From CAZWDL01 sp964632995 (GTDB taxonomy: Bacteria; Bacteroidota; Bacteroidia; Chitinophagales; Saprospiraceae): 8,831 nucleotides of DNA. The stretch spans positions 1-8,831 of the forward strand of contig CAZWDL010000192.1 of assembly GCA_964632995.1 (NCBI GenBank). The letters are read 5' to 3'. The position numbers and the translations under genes were made by a program. This document shows, piece after piece, positions 1 through 5,879 of the stretch. The notes under the pieces were generated by a model. It searched no databases. It had not been told where the DNA came from and saw nothing but the letters and a program-made list of their open reading frames with translations. Numbering within the stretch: position 1 is the stretch's first letter; every line of letters starts with the position of its first letter.

Positions 1-182
1 TTTCGCCAAAAGGCACTGCCAAAACTGGACGCTACTTAGTTTACAGTGTACTAAGGAGTGCCGGTTGTTTGTTAAAGCCCATCCGGGCACCCAGTCCGCC
101 CATTTCGCTACGCGATCTGCTCGGTTTCATCCTATGGAATAGTCGCATCGCGAATTCCACAGGGTAAACATCCAACGCCCAG
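1..182. other. Non-coding region beyond the end of the tro operon
   Basis: I see no gene here. It carries several possible hairpins. GGCACT (12-17) pairs with AGTGCC (57-62), enclosing CTTAGT/ACTAAG (35-40, 50-55), and TTTT follows on the minus strand. GCCC-ATCC-GGGC lies at 77-88, also followed by TTT on the minus strand. A stronger stem lies at 135-159. One or more may end tro transcription, but none is a textbook terminator. Confidence 0.4.
135..159. terminator. Hairpin 24 nt past the regulator stop, possible 3' end of tro mRNA
   Basis: TGGAAT (135-140) plus TCGC (143-146) pair with GCGA (150-153) plus ATTCCA (154-159): ten base pairs, a 2-nt bulge and a 3-nt loop. No T-run follows on the minus strand, so it may stabilise a 3' end rather than terminate by itself. 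Confidence 0.25.
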
Positions 183-842
183 TTACTCCTTCACCTGCAC
201 AAACAGGTTTTCCGCCACTTTGCGCGAAACGGTCAGTTCTCCCCGTGCGTATTGTAGTACCATAGAGCGGTCGAAATCAAAGACCTGATCGATGCGAACC
301 GGCGTGCCGAGCAGGAGGTCGTGCTCTTCCAGGTAGTGAAGCAGATCTTTGGAATCGTCCTTCACCCCCTGAATGGTGACGGAGGCGCCCGGGTCAACTT
401 CGGAGAGCAAGACTGGTTCGGCGTGGTGGAAGTGTCCGTCTTTGTCCGGGATGGGGTCGCCGTGTGGATCAAAATGAGGATTGCCGAGGAAGTCGTCCAG
501 GCGGTTGATGAGCTCCGGTGATTTGATGTGCTCCAGCTGCTCGGCAATATCGTGAACCTCACTCCAGTTGAACTGCAGTTTTTCCACCAGAAAGACCTCC
601 CAGAGCCGGTGCTTGCGGATGATATCGACGGCGATTTTCCGGCCCTTCGACGTCAGCTGAACACCCTGGTAGGGCTTGTAGGTGATCAGCTTTTTGGCCG
701 AGAGTTTCTTGATCATATCCGTGACGGAGGCTGCGTTGATCGCCAGCACTTCAGCGATGGCTGAAGTACTGATATTGCCCTCCTGTTCGGCGGACAGCCT
801 GAAGATCGCCTTGAGGTAGTTTTCTTCAACCTGGGAATGCAT
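183..842 (-). CDS. Stand-alone DtxR/MntR-family metal-dependent transcriptional regulator
   Basis: 219-residue cytoplasmic metal-sensing repressor. Residues 1-65 form the winged helix-turn-helix, opening VEENYLKAIF with recognition helix around AASVTDMIKKL (37-47). Residues 66-120 are the metal-binding and dimerisation domain, and about 145-219 a FeoA/SH3-like C-terminal domain, so it has the full DtxR/IdeR three-domain layout, unlike short MntR. Likely metal ligands are H78, E82, H97, E101, E104 and H105 (KHRLWE and VHDIAEQLEH). The position equivalent to DtxR Cys102 is Glu, as in Mn-type MntR, but the MntR ligands D8 and E11 are N8 and K11 here. The linker carries a small His cluster (H137, H139, H140). 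The ATG at 842 aligns with family N-termini. It is the last gene of the tro operon, 37 nt after troD, and probably represses the operon in response to Mn or Fe. The family is secure; the metal is inferred. Confidence 0.93.
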   Translation of the reverse strand: MHSQVEENYLKAIFRLSAEQEGNISTSAIAEVLAINAASVTDMIKKLSAKKLITYKPYQGVQLTSKGRKIAVDIIRKHRLWEVFLVEKLQFNWSEVHDIAEQLEHIKSPELINRLDDFLGNPHFDPHGDPIPDKDGHFHHAEPVLLSEVDPGASVTIQGVKDDSKDLLHYLEEHDLLLGTPVRIDQVFDFDRSMVLQYARGELTVSRKVAENLFVQVKE

Positions 843-851
843 GTGAGGCCT

Positions 852-872
852 TTTTGTGCAAAACTAACAAAA
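852..872. promoter_or_regulatory. Inverted repeat just upstream of the stand-alone regulator gene
   Basis: TTTTGT (852-857) and ACAAAA (867-872) are perfect 6-bp arms with a 9-nt spacer, in the 37-nt gap between troD and the regulator. An overlapping near-palindrome ACAAAATTTGT spans 867-877. This could be an operator for local autoregulation, but it shares only the AAATTTG core with the 19-bp palindrome. Confidence 0.25.
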
Positions 873-879
873 TTTGTGG

Positions 880-1752
880 TCATCCTAAGGGCTCCAAAGA
901 CGATCGGCGGAAGACACCCTGCCGCGGACGAAACAGGACGGCTCCGGTGAACAGCAGCCCCGCCACCACTGACATCGCTCCCGCGATCGACCCGTCAATT
1001 GCCGCCGCCAGGTAATAGCCCCCCACCGCTGAAAGCACGCCGAACAGCGCCGTCAGCGCCAGCATGCGCGGCAGCCGGTCCGTGAGCAGGTAGGCCGTTG
1101 CCGGCGGTACGACCAGAAAAGCGACCACCAGGATGGCGCCAACCGATTCAAAGGACAGCACCGTGGTTACCGACACCGCACTCATCAGCAGGTAGTGCCA
1201 GAAGGCAGTGGAGATACCGATAGCGGCGGCGTACTCAGGGTTGAAAGTAGTGATCTGCAGGCCTTTGTAGCCGATCGTGACCAGCGCGAGCAGCAGCAGG
1301 AGTAATCCGCCCAGGATCCATACCGTTCGCGGCCCCATATTCAACCCTCCCTGCGTGATCCACAGGTCGAGCGGTACGTAAGCGCTCTCGCCGTACAGCA
1401 CGCATTCCTGATCGAGATCGACCTGACCGGCAAACAGGGAGATCAGGATGATGCCGATGGCAAAAAGCCAGGTGAAGGTAATGCCGATGGCGGCATCGCT
1501 CTGCAGACGGGCTTTTTTGTAAAACAGCTCGATGAGCAGGGTCGTCACCACGCCCAGGGCCGCCGCGCCGAGCAGCATGGGTAAAGTCTCCCGCGAATTC
1601 GAGAGGAGAAAGGCCAATACGATGCCGGGCAGTACGGCGTGCGAAATGGCGTCGCCCACCATGACCATCTGTCGCAGGATGAGAAAGCAACCCAGCAGCC
1701 CGCAGCTGACGGCAACAAGAGAACCGGTGAGTATGATCCAGAATGCTTCCAT
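880..1752 (-). CDS. troD: Metal ABC transporter permease (TroD/YtgD-type, ABC-3 family)
   Basis: 290-residue polytopic inner-membrane permease that pairs with the fused permease upstream to form the transmembrane channel of the importer. Hydrophobic segments lie near residues 5-27, 38-51, 58-77, 88-108, 143-161, 185-220, 228-250 and 258-275. ABC-3 family signatures seen are GDAISHAVLPG (33-43), FNPEYA (170-175) and VGAILVVAFLVVPPATA (204-220). It ends shortly after an RPRQG motif, the point where the sister permease continues into a regulator domain. The ATG at 1752 is preceded by an 84-nt spacer after troC; the stop at 880 is 37 nt before the regulator gene. Metal specificity cannot be read from the permease alone. 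Confidence 0.93.
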   Translation of the reverse strand: MEAFWIILTGSLVAVSCGLLGCFLILRQMVMVGDAISHAVLPGIVLAFLLSNSRETLPMLLGAAALGVVTTLLIELFYKKARLQSDAAIGITFTWLFAIGIILISLFAGQVDLDQECVLYGESAYVPLDLWITQGGLNMGPRTVWILGGLLLLLLALVTIGYKGLQITTFNPEYAAAIGISTAFWHYLLMSAVSVTTVLSFESVGAILVVAFLVVPPATAYLLTDRLPRMLALTALFGVLSAVGGYYLAAAIDGSIAGAMSVVAGLLFTGAVLFRPRQGVFRRSSLEPLG

Positions 1753-1822
1753 AGTTAAGGATTGGATTATTGAAGGACTGAATTGGGGATCAGGTTGCCT
1801 TTTAAGGGTTTTCCGGTTTCCC

Positions 1823-1850
1823 CGACTTCCGACTTCTCATTTCTGACTTC
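1823..1850. repeat. Heptanucleotide tandem repeat overlapping the troC stop
   Basis: Four 7-bp units on the plus strand (CGACTTC, CGACTTC, TCATTTC, TGACTTC) run from the troC-troD spacer into the end of troC. The last residues of the fusion protein (SQK) and its TGA stop are encoded by the repeat. Heptad period and position suggest an intergenic short tandem repeat that has invaded the gene end. Confidence 0.6.
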
Positions 1851-3141
1851 TTCCCGGTGGAATTTTGCTTTCATGCGGATCGAGGATGGGGTAGCCCAGA
1901 TCACGTTCCAGCTGTGCTTCCACTTCAGGTGTAAGAATATGTTCGATGGCTTCTGCGTCGTTGTGCACATGGTCGGCGGCCAGCGACAGGCGCTTGTTCA
2001 GGTACAGCTCCCATAGGCGATGCCGGCGTACGATCTGGCTGCTCTCTTCGAATCCGGCTTCGGTCAGGCGCCACCTCCCATCGCTGGTCTTTTCCACCAG
2101 GTTGCGGCGTCGCAGTCTTTGCAGCCCGCGTTTTAACGCGTTAGGGCGGAAAGCGCGCTGCTGTAGCAGGGCATCCGTGCTGCGCGGCCGCAGAAACGAA
2201 CTCTCCTTTTCCCCTAGGGCATAAAAAGTTTTCAGGATGTTCTCCACCAACATCTTACGGGTATTGCCGCGCTGCAGGTGCCATCGCGCGAGTACACCTT
2301 GCCGGGGAGCAAAGAATACCGATCCGAAGGCAACGATAGAAAGCAGCACCACAATCCACGGTCCCGTAGGCATGGCGGGGGCTATATAAGAGATATAAGA
2401 TCCAAAAATGCCGGAAAGGACGCCGAAGACGGCCGACAGGAACACCATCATCCGGATGTCGTCGGTCCAGAATCGGGCCGCCGAAGCGGGCGTGATGAGT
2501 AAAGCAGCCATAAGGACGACACCGACGGCCTGAATGCCGACTGAAACGGCGAGTACGGTAATGGTAGACAGTAAAAATTCCAGACTGCGCACCGGCAAGC
2601 CGGCGCTGCGGGCATAGTCGGGATCAAAGGCGACCAACTTGAATTCTTTAAAGAAAATCAGTACGACGAGCAACAAGATCAATGCTGTTGTTCCGAATAC
2701 CATCACGTCCTGTTGCGTCATAGAGGCAGCTTTGCCGAACAGGAATTTATCTAATCCGGCCTGGCTGGCGCTACCGGAGTGTTGAATAGCTGTAAGTAAT
2801 AAGATACCCAAGCCGAAGAAGACGGTGAGCACGAGCCCGATGGCGGTATCTGCTTTGAGTTTGGTACGGTTGACAATATAATCCATGGCCAGCAGTGAAA
2901 TCCATCCCGATCCGACAGCGCCGAGGAGTAATATCAACGGATTTTTCTGTCCGCTAAGCATAAAGGCCACACAAACGCCCGGGAGAATAGCGTGTGCTAC
3001 AGCATCACCCACTAGTGCCCGCTTGCGCAAAAAGGTGAAACAGCCTACTATAGCTGCACTAGCGCCTAGAAGGACGGATCCCAGTACGACAAAGGTGACG
3101 TTGGGATCAGAGAAGGAGAAAAAATCGATAAGGGAGTTCAT
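1837..3141 (-). CDS. troC: Metal ABC permease fused to a DtxR-family regulator domain (TroC-R / YtgCR-like)
   Basis: 434-residue two-part protein. Residues 1-285 are an ABC-3 permease with about eight hydrophobic segments and motifs GDAVAHAILPG (45-55), FDPDYA (172-177) and VGVVLMAALLITPASAA (206-222). After PRQG (279-282) it continues into a winged helix (about 297-363) and a DtxR-type metal-binding/dimerisation domain (366-428) with likely ligands H374, E378, H393, E397, E400 and H401. The MntR D8/E11 positions are N and K. The putative recognition helix is Arg-rich (NALKRGLQRLRRR) and unlike that of the stand-alone regulator. There is no SH3 domain; the protein stops just after DPHESKIP. 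Chlamydia YtgCR has the same architecture and is cleaved to release its repressor. The ATG overlaps the troB stop (ATGA), implying coupled translation. One uninterrupted frame crosses the junction, so the fusion is not a frame error of reading. Proteolytic release here is inference. Confidence 0.92.
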   Translation of the reverse strand: MNSLIDFFSFSDPNVTFVVLGSVLLGASAAIVGCFTFLRKRALVGDAVAHAILPGVCVAFMLSGQKNPLILLLGAVGSGWISLLAMDYIVNRTKLKADTAIGLVLTVFFGLGILLLTAIQHSGSASQAGLDKFLFGKAASMTQQDVMVFGTTALILLLVVLIFFKEFKLVAFDPDYARSAGLPVRSLEFLLSTITVLAVSVGIQAVGVVLMAALLITPASAARFWTDDIRMMVFLSAVFGVLSGIFGSYISYIAPAMPTGPWIVVLLSIVAFGSVFFAPRQGVLARWHLQRGNTRKMLVENILKTFYALGEKESSFLRPRSTDALLQQRAFRPNALKRGLQRLRRRNLVEKTSDGRWRLTEAGFEESSQIVRRHRLWELYLNKRLSLAADHVHNDAEAIEHILTPEVEAQLERDLGYPILDPHESKIPPGRSQK

Positions 3142-3929
3142 TCTTTATCCTCAAATTGTTTTTCCCGAACGGGAAAGTCCCGCTCCTGAATAATACTCGC
3201 AACCTGCGAGAGGATAGTCAGTTGCCCACCGTAAGCCTCCTCGAGGTGCTTTGCGGTGAGCACTTCTTGCGTAGGGCCGTCAGCTATCAGACGCGTGTTG
3301 AGCAACACCATATAGTCAAAAAAACGACTGGCGGTCTGTAAATCATGATGAACAATAATCACCGTCTTGCCCTGCTGTTTCATCTCGCTCAATAGCGTGA
3401 GGATGGCCTGCTCAGAGGCGGCGTCAACGCCCGCAAAAGGTTCGTCCATCAGGTAGAGATCGGCCTGCTGGGCTAGTGAACGCGCAATAAAAACGCGCTG
3501 CTGTTGCCCTCCCGAGAGCTGAGAAATTTGCCGTCCTGCGTATTCGAGCATACCCACCTTGTCGAGCGCTTCCCGTGCGATGCGCCGATCTTCGCCACTT
3601 AGACGACGAAATAAATTGCTGCGCCGGTAGCGCCCCATCAGCGCTACGTCGAGCACATTGGTGGGAAAGTCCCAGTCGACCGATTCGCGTTGCGGCACAT
3701 AGCTGACGCGGTGGCGCACCTCCTCGAGCGATTGCCCGAACAGCTGTACGTAGCCACTGCTGAGCGGAATCAGTCCCATAATACTTTTCAAAAGCGTTGT
3801 CTTGCCGGAACCATTGGGACCAATGATGCCGATGAGCTTGCCCTCGGGGAGCTCAAAGTCGATGTCCCAAAGCACCGGTCGCCGGTTATAGCTGACAGTG
3901 AGATTGTGTACTTCTAAAGCCGTTTGCAT
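3138..3929 (-). CDS. troB: Metal ABC transporter ATP-binding protein (TroB/YtgB-type)
   Basis: 263-residue cytoplasmic ATPase that powers import through the two permeases. Numbered from the ATG at 3929 it shows Walker A GPNGSGKT (37-44), Q-loop Gln80 in YVPQ, the signature LSGGQQQR (138-145), Walker B LYLMDE (158-163), D-loop GVD and the switch His195 in VHHD. Length and motif order fit the Mn/Zn/Fe ABC-3 ATPases. A longer frame opens with a TTG at 4016 that overlaps the troA stop, but those extra 29 residues are encoded by a palindromic repeat and precede the conserved MQTALEVHNLTVSY start, so I take 3929. The 3' end overlaps the troC start by 4 nt. The biochemical role is secure; the substrate metal is set by TroA. 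Confidence 0.93.
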   Translation of the reverse strand: MQTALEVHNLTVSYNRRPVLWDIDFELPEGKLIGIIGPNGSGKTTLLKSIMGLIPLSSGYVQLFGQSLEEVRHRVSYVPQRESVDWDFPTNVLDVALMGRYRRSNLFRRLSGEDRRIAREALDKVGMLEYAGRQISQLSGGQQQRVFIARSLAQQADLYLMDEPFAGVDAASEQAILTLLSEMKQQGKTVIIVHHDLQTASRFFDYMVLLNTRLIADGPTQEVLTAKHLEEAYGGQLTILSQVASIIQERDFPVREKQFEDKE

Positions 3930-3948
3930 ATGCTGAGCTTGAGTTAAT

Positions 3949-4019
3949 GGATGGAAGGGTTGAGGGATTGCCTGCCGAAGCTTTTGGCGGAGGAGGGCAA
4001 TCCTCCAATTCCTCAATCC
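3949..4019. repeat. 71-bp imperfect palindromic element across the troA/troB junction
   Basis: The 24-nt arms at 3949-3972 and 3996-4019 match at 18 of 24 positions in inverted orientation, including a perfect inner 8 bp (GGATTGCC / GGCAATCC). A small central hairpin GCCGAA-GCT-TTTGGC lies at 3974-3988. The element includes the troA stop codon and the preceding codon. Its arms have a GGATTGAGGAATTGG-like heptad texture. No T-run follows on the minus strand, so it is not a standard terminator; it may be a REP/MITE-like repeat or an mRNA-processing stem. Confidence 0.6.
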
Positions 4020-4978
4020 TTATTATTACTGACCAATTCTGCCGTGCTGCCGCCGAGCGATTCCACGATCGTTCGCACATTGTGCTGTACCATGCCTACA
4101 TAGGTGCCTTCCGGCGTACCGGCAGCGCCCATGGCGTCGGAAAATAGCGTTCCGCCGATTTTTACTTTGTGGCCTTTACCGGCGCAACCTTCCACTACGG
4201 CCTCCAGCGCCTTGCGGGGAACGGAGCTTTCGACAAATACCGCCCGGATCTTCCGCCCGACGATGAAGTCGACCAGGTCAGTGACGTCTTTCAATCCGTA
4301 TTCGGAGAGGGTGGAAATCCCTTGCAGCCCCCGCACCTTAATGCCGTATGCCCGGCCGAAGTATTCAAAAGCGTCGTGGGCGGTGATCATCACGCGCTGC
4401 TGCTCGGTTATGGTGGCGATCTGCTTGCCGATGCGCTGGTCTAATGCCAATAGCTCCTGCTGGTAACGCCGGGCATTCTCCTCGTATTCGGCGGCGTGCT
4501 CCGGATCCAGCTCCTGCATTTTTTCGCCGATATAGGCGACCACTTCCGACCACAACGCCACATCGAACCACAAGTGCGGATCGTAGGCGCCGGCGTAGGA
4601 CGTCGTGTTGATCAGCTCCGATTCCGGAATGGCCTCCCCGACGGGAATAACCGGCTTGAGCCTGCCCAGCTTCTCCAGTACTTCGCCCATCTTGCCTTCC
4701 AGGTGCAAACCGTTATAGAAGATGGCATCGGCGCGATTGAGCCGCTGCAGATCACCCTGTGTCGCTTTATATAAATGCGGATCTACACCAGGCCCCATGA
4801 GGGCTTCCACTTCTGCATGATTGCCGACTACATGTTGTACGGCGTCGGCAATCATACCGGTAGTACAGACAATCTTGTCGATACCGCCTGCCCGGTCTTC
4901 CCCTGCATTACGGGTAGAACAACTGACGGCGGCCAGGCTAAGGAGAAAAAGCAAAGCCGGAATTCGTATCTCTTTCAT
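4013..4978 (-). CDS. troA: Metal-binding lipoprotein of ABC importer (TroA/ZnuA cluster A-1 family)
   Basis: 321-residue periplasmic, lipid-anchored receptor that hands metal to the permeases. The N-terminus has a hydrophobic core (IPALLFLLSLAAVSC) with the likely acylated cysteine at C20. Predicted metal ligands are H68 (GVDPHLY), H135 (YDPHLWFD), H201 (TAHDAFEYF) and D281 (LFSDAMG), the His-His-His-Asp set of Treponema TroA. A His-rich loop like that of ZnuA is absent, which leans towards Mn/Fe or mixed Mn/Zn use rather than a dedicated zinc importer. It is the first gene of the operon, with a long AT-rich upstream region holding candidate operators. The stop codon lies inside a palindromic repeat. 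Family and ligand positions are read from the sequence; metal preference is inferred. Confidence 0.94.
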   Translation of the reverse strand: MKEIRIPALLFLLSLAAVSCSTRNAGEDRAGGIDKIVCTTGMIADAVQHVVGNHAEVEALMGPGVDPHLYKATQGDLQRLNRADAIFYNGLHLEGKMGEVLEKLGRLKPVIPVGEAIPESELINTTSYAGAYDPHLWFDVALWSEVVAYIGEKMQELDPEHAAEYEENARRYQQELLALDQRIGKQIATITEQQRVMITAHDAFEYFGRAYGIKVRGLQGISTLSEYGLKDVTDLVDFIVGRKIRAVFVESSVPRKALEAVVEGCAGKGHKVKIGGTLFSDAMGAAGTPEGTYVGMVQHNVRTIVESLGGSTAELVSNNKD

Positions 4979-5001
4979 AAAATTTGATTTCTGATAGTCA
5001 A

Positions 5002-5022
5002 AAATAGCAGTTTTGGCTATTT
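5002..5022. promoter_or_regulatory. Second inverted repeat between tro promoter and troA
   Basis: Perfect 7-bp arms AAATAGC and GCTATTT are separated by 7 nt. The centre is 23 bp from the centre of the 19-bp palindrome, about two helical turns. It could be a second operator of different sequence or a hairpin at the start of the mRNA leader. Confidence 0.4.
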
Positions 5023-5025
5023 AAA

Positions 5026-5044
5026 CAAATTTACGGTAAATTTG
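5026..5044. promoter_or_regulatory. Perfect 19-bp palindrome, candidate DtxR-family operator of the tro operon
   Basis: CAAATTTACGGTAAATTTG has 9-bp arms around one central base, the same size and symmetry as DtxR/IdeR operators. TTTAAA blocks on both sides (5020-5025 and 5046-5051) extend the symmetry with a one-base offset. It lies about 48 bp upstream of the troA ATG, and its half-site contains a -7-like TAAATTTG, so a bound repressor would cover the promoter. Binding is inferred. Confidence 0.6.
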
Positions 5045-5061
5045 ATTTAAAATTTAGACAA
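5026..5061 (-). promoter_or_regulatory. Candidate Bacteroidota-type promoter for troA
   Basis: On the minus strand TAAATTTG (5033-5026) fits the TAnnTTTG -7 element exactly. A TTG at 5061-5059 lies 25 nt upstream, longer than the usual 17-23 spacing, so the -33 assignment is weak. Transcription would begin near 5020, giving a leader of about 40 nt before the ATG at 4978. Confidence 0.4.
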
Positions 5062-5098
5062 ATCAAAAAATATTTTTAGATAAATTATTTTTTAATTG

Positions 5099-5118
5099 TT
5101 TTTTTTTTTAAAAAAAAA
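5099..5118. other. T11A9 homopolymer tract upstream of tro promoter
   Basis: Eleven T are followed directly by nine A. Such a tract is stiff or bent and may act as an UP-like element about 80 bp upstream of the proposed tro start. It also marks the boundary between the AT-rich promoter and the GC-richer spacer behind the HIT gene. Confidence 0.5.
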
Positions 5119-5380
5119 CTGGTGAGGGCGGATGAAAAAGGAAGGAGAGGGAATTTGCCGGGAGTGTGCGGAAACTGGTTTGTCAGAGGAGATAGGTGAA
5201 ATGACAAATCAATTATATAACCTCTACCCACCCCCAGTTTCGGAGAGGGCGTAGCAAAGGGAAGTAAACTCTTTGCGGTTCTATGTATTATTTTTTGAAA
5301 GTTGTGTACAATTCGTAGCCGCCGGCGGGGGATTTAGGAAGTGGAAGCCCCGAGTGCTTAGAAACCGGAATTTTAAGAAC
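5119..5380. other. Non-coding spacer between HIT gene end and tro promoter, with inverted repeats
   Basis: No coding frame is credible. Inverted repeats seen: GAAACTGG (5171-5178) with CCAGTTTC (5234-5241); TTTGTCA (5179-5185) with TGACAAA (5202-5208), directly abutting the first arm; a stem GCAAAGGG/CTCTTTGC at 5254-5261 and 5269-5276 with one G.U pair; and the palindrome CCGCCGGCGG at 5319-5328. They might include the HIT transcript end, a decayed repeat element or a small RNA. None has a clear terminator T-run. Confidence 0.5.
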
Positions 5381-5785
5381 TCAGGCCTTTAAGAACATAA
5401 TCATCCCATCAAATTTCTCCCGCAGCTCCGGGTGCGTCTGCCACCGGATATTTTGCCCGTCGCCGCGGTGGCGGGGGATGATGTGGAAGTGCAGGTGAAA
5501 TACGTCCTGCTGTGCCTGGGCGCCCGAGCTGTTGATGATTTGTACATTTTCAATGCCCAGCTTTTCCCGGTACAGCGTGGTTACCTTTTTTGCCAATTCC
5601 ATAACATTTTTCAGCACCTCTTCCGAAGCGTCGAAGACGTTGACGTAATGCACCTTGGGAATGACCAGAGTATGGTATTCATTAACGGGATGTATATCCA
5701 GGAAGGCGTAGGCCTCGTCGCTTTCCATGACCTTCCAGGATTCCGCTTCGCCGCGGACGATTTGGCAGAAGATGCAGTCAGACAT
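5381..5785 (-). CDS. HIT-family nucleotide hydrolase/transferase
   Basis: 134-residue cytoplasmic histidine-triad protein. The active-site triad is HLHFHIIPR with H97, H99 and H101; the last of these is the expected nucleophile that forms a nucleotidyl-histidine intermediate. The upstream NSSGAQAQQDVFH stretch (85-97) is the usual phosphate and ribose binding loop. A CxxC at C4/C7 (CIFCQIVRGE), with H46 and H97, probably forms the structural zinc site of the Hit/HinT/aprataxin type. Family members cleave adenosine phosphoramidates, dinucleoside polyphosphates or similar; the substrate cannot be told here. Same strand as the tro operon but about 400 nt upstream of troA with repeats between, so probably a separate transcript. 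No Shine-Dalgarno is visible before the ATG at 5785. Confidence 0.93.
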   Translation of the reverse strand: MSDCIFCQIVRGEAESWKVMESDEAYAFLDIHPVNEYHTLVIPKVHYVNVFDASEEVLKNVMELAKKVTTLYREKLGIENVQIINSSGAQAQQDVFHLHFHIIPRHRGDGQNIRWQTHPELREKFDGMIMFLKA

Positions 5786-5841
5786 AGCTGAATAGGGCTT
5801 GTTTTGCTTGCTAATTCATAGGCAAGATGCGAAGATTCTCA

Positions 5842-5872
5842 TTGGTCTACAAGAAAATGCTTGTTATATTTA
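5842..5872 (+). promoter_or_regulatory. Candidate promoter for the Asp-box propeller gene
   Basis: TTG at 5842-5844 and TATATTTA at 5865-5872 are 20 nt apart, close to the Bacteroidota TTG-N17-23-TAnnTTTG rule with one mismatch in the -7 element. The start would fall near 5880, leaving a leader of about 170 nt before the ATG at 6052. Confidence 0.45.
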
Positions 5873-5879
5873 GGCTGAT

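Larger units (their letters stand above)
4980..5067. repeat. AAATTTGATTT direct repeats and inverted copy in tro promoter region
   Basis: An 11-bp direct repeat AAATTTGATTT occurs at 4980-4990 and 5038-5048. Its core TTTGATTT (5041-5048) also pairs with AAATCAAA at 5060-5067 across 11 nt. These may be extra half-sites for a regulator, though such AT-rich DNA gives chance matches. Confidence 0.4.

Noticed and set aside
1532..1846. 104-codon plus-strand frame over the start of troD and the spacer
   Set aside because: Antisense to conserved permease motifs and ends in the heptad repeat; no recognisable protein features.
1823..1850. CRISPR-like short repeats
   Set aside because: The units are 7 bp, contiguous and without spacers, and no cas genes are present.
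3930..4016. 29-residue N-terminal extension of the ATPase from a TTG start overlapping the troA stop
   Set aside because: The stretch is encoded by the 71-bp palindromic repeat, has no family similarity, and a good ATG at 3929 sits right at the conserved start of the domain.
4104..4466. 120-codon plus-strand frame inside troA
   Set aside because: Antisense to the TroA C-terminal metal-binding region; composition is that of a shadow frame.
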